Shown here piece after piece: positions 4,423-6,294 of a stretch of DNA of 6,294 nt. The notes beneath the pieces were generated by a model. It was given only the letters and a program-made list of their open reading frames with translations. It did not search any database and had not been told where the DNA came from. Numbering within the stretch: the stretch's first letter is position 1; every line of letters starts with the position of its first letter. The position numbers and the translations under genes are program-made. Where the stretch lies: positions 1-6,294 of the forward strand of contig JAUYLU010000010.1 of assembly GCA_030699625.1 (NCBI GenBank), written 5' to 3'. The stretch is from a bacterium (lineage in GTDB: Bacteria > Patescibacteriota > Minisyncoccia > Phycocordibacterales > VMEP01).

Positions 4423-5394
4423 CTATTTAATCCTACAGCGGGTTTTTAGGGCCAGAAGGTCATCCAGCGTAATTGTCTCATTATCCCCTTCATTAAGCCT
4501 GTACATAATGGCTCCTGCATTATCAAGGTGTTCGAGGGAAAGGGCGTGGCCCAATTCATGCGCCAATACCCGCACTAATTTCCCATAGGAATTATATTGG
4601 AATATGGTGATGCCTTCGCCTTCTCCGTGGCTTTCATATAGTCCTTGAGTAAATTCGCTGCCAAAAGAGTCCCCTATTTCGTTGTAATGAGCGACATCAA
4701 GATTAAGCGCTTTTGCTAAATCGTTGAGGGCCCCAGCAAGGACATTAATATCTTCTACTTTTTTTCGCAAATCTGCTCGCATCTCATTAAGCACTACTAT
4801 TTCACGCTCGAGAGAGTCCCCTTCCGCACGTAAGCGCTCATATTCCTCTTTGGAAATATTTTTCTGCCTATTGGCGCGCCTGACATCGCTTTCATATATG
4901 TTTCTTCGTATATCAAAAGCTTCCATGCGAGGCTCAAGTACGCTTTTAGTCTGTTCGAACTGGGAGACCATTGATTCATAGTTTTGCTTAAGCGCTTCAT
5001 AAGAAGCTTTGTTTTGATCTACTTTGAACCCTAATCTTTGCAGTGTTTGGGTCGTATTCTGGCGATAGTCATACACCAAATTGATGCGCAAATATCCGTC
5101 GGGAGCATAGGAAAAAAGTTCTCTGTCGATTGGTTTTTCCCATACTGTTTCTGCCTCTCGCACCGCTTTTAAGAAGCTCTCCTTGGATATCCCGAAGCGC
5201 GTATCGAACGCTCCTATGGAATACGTGATTGGATTCTTACACGGGAAAAGGTCCGCGCTTAAAAGTCTCCACCGCACTCCCAATGACTCTCGAAATATAA
5301 AACCAAGCACCAGTAAAAGGACAATCCCAAATATGTATTTTGAGTACATCCCTTGCGCTGAACGTGGCTTTTTGTCCATAGGTTTGCTGGCCAT
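4423..5394 (-). CDS. Membrane-anchored matrixin-like zinc metalloprotease with coiled-coil insert
   Basis: A 323-residue protein. A basic N-terminus (1-19) is followed by one membrane helix (about 20-34, YIFGIVLLLVLGFIF), so the rest should face outside. A matrixin-like start, CKNPITYSIGAFDTRFGIS (52-70), leads to a helix ending in AETVWEK (81-87) and strand LRINLVYDY (102-110). Residues 113-240 are almost entirely charged helix, read as a coiled-coil hairpin. The domain resumes with GEGITIFQYNS (259-269) and the zinc helix H279-E280-x2-H283-x5-H289, then Met-turn M297 (AIMY). E280 is the catalytic base. The usual glycine of HExxHxxGxxH is S286. C52 and C320, the only cysteines, could form a disulfide. 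M6 and M16 are alternative starts. The gene follows the M14 gene by 47 nt, so co-transcription is plausible; the substrate is unknown. Confidence 0.85.
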   Translation of the reverse strand: MASKPMDKKPRSAQGMYSKYIFGIVLLLVLGFIFRESLGVRWRLLSADLFPCKNPITYSIGAFDTRFGISKESFLKAVREAETVWEKPIDRELFSYAPDGYLRINLVYDYRQNTTQTLQRLGFKVDQNKASYEALKQNYESMVSQFEQTKSVLEPRMEAFDIRRNIYESDVRRANRQKNISKEEYERLRAEGDSLEREIVVLNEMRADLRKKVEDINVLAGALNDLAKALNLDVAHYNEIGDSFGSEFTQGLYESHGEGEGITIFQYNSYGKLVRVLAHELGHALSLEHLDNAGAIMYRLNEGDNETITLDDLLALKTRCRIK

Positions 5395-5441
5395 CTGGCG
5401 CGAAGTTGGAATTTTTACAATTGGACGAATCCTCGATAACC

Positions 5442-6294
5442 CTATCGTCCTATCCCTGTTTTCTGGCTATAGTACCCCAAAAGCGCCTTGATACCGGCCA
5501 GGTTTCGCTCCCACTCGATGGTCTCGTGAGTTTGAAGCTCCACGGTGAGCGTTGGGATACCGATAGAAGCCAGCCACCCCTCGGCTGCACCGGTAATCTC
5601 GTACTGATCGAATGATTCGGCCGCCGGATATCCTGATGCGCGCGAGTAGGCGTTCATCATATCGAGCGTCTCCGGAAGAATGCCGGCCCCACACTCTGAC
5701 GCATACACGGCGTTGGCCTGGCTGTGCCAAAAGATAACCGCATCCGGATCATTTTCCAAAATAAAATTCCGGATAGCCATAGCTTCCGGTTCGGAGAACG
5801 GCGCCGACCCGGCGCTCACTTGCTTCGATCGCCACATGCTCGTGGGCTTCCACTCGCAGTCGAAATTGCGATTGAGGTCGACGCCGCGGGCATTGAACCG
5901 CCCCGCTCTCAACACTTCTGTATCGGTGGGCACATCCATGATGGTAAAGCGGCCTTCTTTACCGACCACCGAATACACTCCATCCGGGTTAGCAGACGGA
6001 ATTACGGTCACCGTCAGATTGTCGGGAACGACGCTTTGGTTTTCCTCAAGATACTCCATAAATTGATATGCGAGAAGCACGCTGTTCCACTCATATCCGC
6101 CGTGTATGCCGCCGACGAACACAAGATGTTCTTCTCCGTCTCCGTAGGTGTATGCTTCGATTCCGCGCCCTTCCAGGGACTTGCCGATTAACTCGTGTTG
6201 GGACCCCCTATTCTTCTCTTCAGCCAGTGGCGGGATTTCCGACGCCTGCCTCTGTAGAGCGACAAGCGCAAAAACGCCGCCGCTAAGTACGGCA
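5442..6294 (-). CDS. M14-family zinc carboxypeptidase, membrane-anchored or secreted (5' end outside window)
   Basis: The minus-strand frame is open to the right edge: about 283 residues are present and the start is missing. The visible N-terminus has a hydrophobic stretch (AVLSGGVFALVAL), a signal peptide or anchor, then a charged spacer and IGKSLEGRGIEAYTYGDG, typical of M14 entry. Zinc-site residues are the His of GGIHGGYEWN (codon 6104-6102) with its Glu (6092-6090), and the His of IFWHSQ (5726-5724). ANPDG and GVDLNRNF supply the substrate-binding Asn-Arg, and the Glu of TLTVELQ (5540-5538) is the catalytic base. The enzyme should trim C-terminal residues from peptides, possibly peptidoglycan stem peptides. 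His and Glu are spaced H-x3-E rather than the textbook H-x2-E. A GTG at 6122 is not the true start, because family sequence continues well upstream of it. Confidence 0.88.
   Translation of the reverse strand, partial: AVLSGGVFALVALQRQASEIPPLAEEKNRGSQHELIGKSLEGRGIEAYTYGDGEEHLVFVGGIHGGYEWNSVLLAYQFMEYLEENQSVVPDNLTVTVIPSANPDGVYSVVGKEGRFTIMDVPTDTEVLRAGRFNARGVDLNRNFDCEWKPTSMWRSKQVSAGSAPFSEPEAMAIRNFILENDPDAVIFWHSQANAVYASECGAGILPETLDMMNAYSRASGYPAAESFDQYEITGAAEGWLASIGIPTLTVELQTHETIEWERNLAGIKALLGYYSQKTGIGR

Noticed and set aside
4240..4449. Plus-strand 69-codon frame in the convergent gap
   Set aside because: It passes through the inverted repeats and into the antisense end of the metalloprotease, has odd composition (AATNPAQAG...) and no start signal; better read as non-coding repeat sequence.
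5442..6122. M14 gene starting at the GTG at 6122
   Set aside because: The frame continues upstream to the window edge with a hydrophobic anchor and a typical M14 lead-in (IGKSLEGRGIEAYTYGDG), so the true start is outside the window.
1..6294. CRISPR array, tRNA or rRNA gene, or riboswitch
   Set aside because: No regularly spaced direct repeats, no tRNA cloverleaf signatures such as GGTTCGA with paired arms, and no gap long enough for rRNA or a known riboswitch; the GGTTCAAT at 4331-4338 has no matching acceptor stem.

Overview
The window reads as a piece of a small-genome, uncultivated bacterium, most likely of the Candidate Phyla Radiation (Patescibacteria, Parcubacteria-like). This rests on inference from style rather than a marker gene. 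The pointers are a peptidoglycan-binding-domain/sortase fusion, a short membrane-anchored matrixin, tiny two-helix membrane proteins in a tight cluster, near-absence of Shine-Dalgarno sequences, and several ATG starts placed where transcription should begin. TGA serves as a stop (GH13 and M23 genes), so the Gracilibacteria/Absconditabacteria recoding does not apply. No tRNA, rRNA, CRISPR array, insertion sequence or phage gene was seen.

Left part (1-1457), carbohydrate: a divergent pair. A 5' fragment of a probable trehalase/GH63-like glycosidase runs leftward off the edge from 77. A compact 411-residue GH13 (alpha-amylase superfamily) enzyme runs rightward from 195 and ends in a GC-rich hairpin plus T-run. 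The GH13 enzyme keeps its catalytic Asp/Glu/Asp, but the conserved region-IV histidine is alanine and there is no C-terminal beta-sandwich domain.

Middle (1451-3309, minus strand), envelope cluster: a secreted M23 (LytM-type) peptidase, a DedA/VTT-type membrane protein, and two small two-helix membrane proteins of 63 and 70 residues, in that transcriptional order. Gaps are 7, 24 and 7 nt. A 53-bp AT-rich divergent promoter region (3310-3362) separates this cluster from a rightward sortase with an N-terminal signal peptide and peptidoglycan-binding domain.

Right part (4423-6294, minus strand), proteases: an M14 zinc carboxypeptidase whose 5' end lies beyond the window, followed 47 nt later by a membrane-anchored matrixin-like metalloprotease with a long charged helical insert inside its catalytic domain. 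The 196-bp convergent gap between sortase and metalloprotease holds hairpins and low-complexity GC-rich sequence that looks like dispersed intergenic repeats.

Taken together, five of the eight complete or partial protein genes to the right of the GH13 gene act, or are predicted to act, at the cell surface: M23 peptidase, VTT protein, sortase, matrixin and M14 peptidase. I infer an envelope-processing neighbourhood beside a glucan-metabolism locus. Nothing here proves that these form one dedicated system. I did not find a convincing wholly new system; the strongest oddities are the GH13 active-site variant, the helical insert in the metzincin, and the repeated leaderless-promoter architecture.
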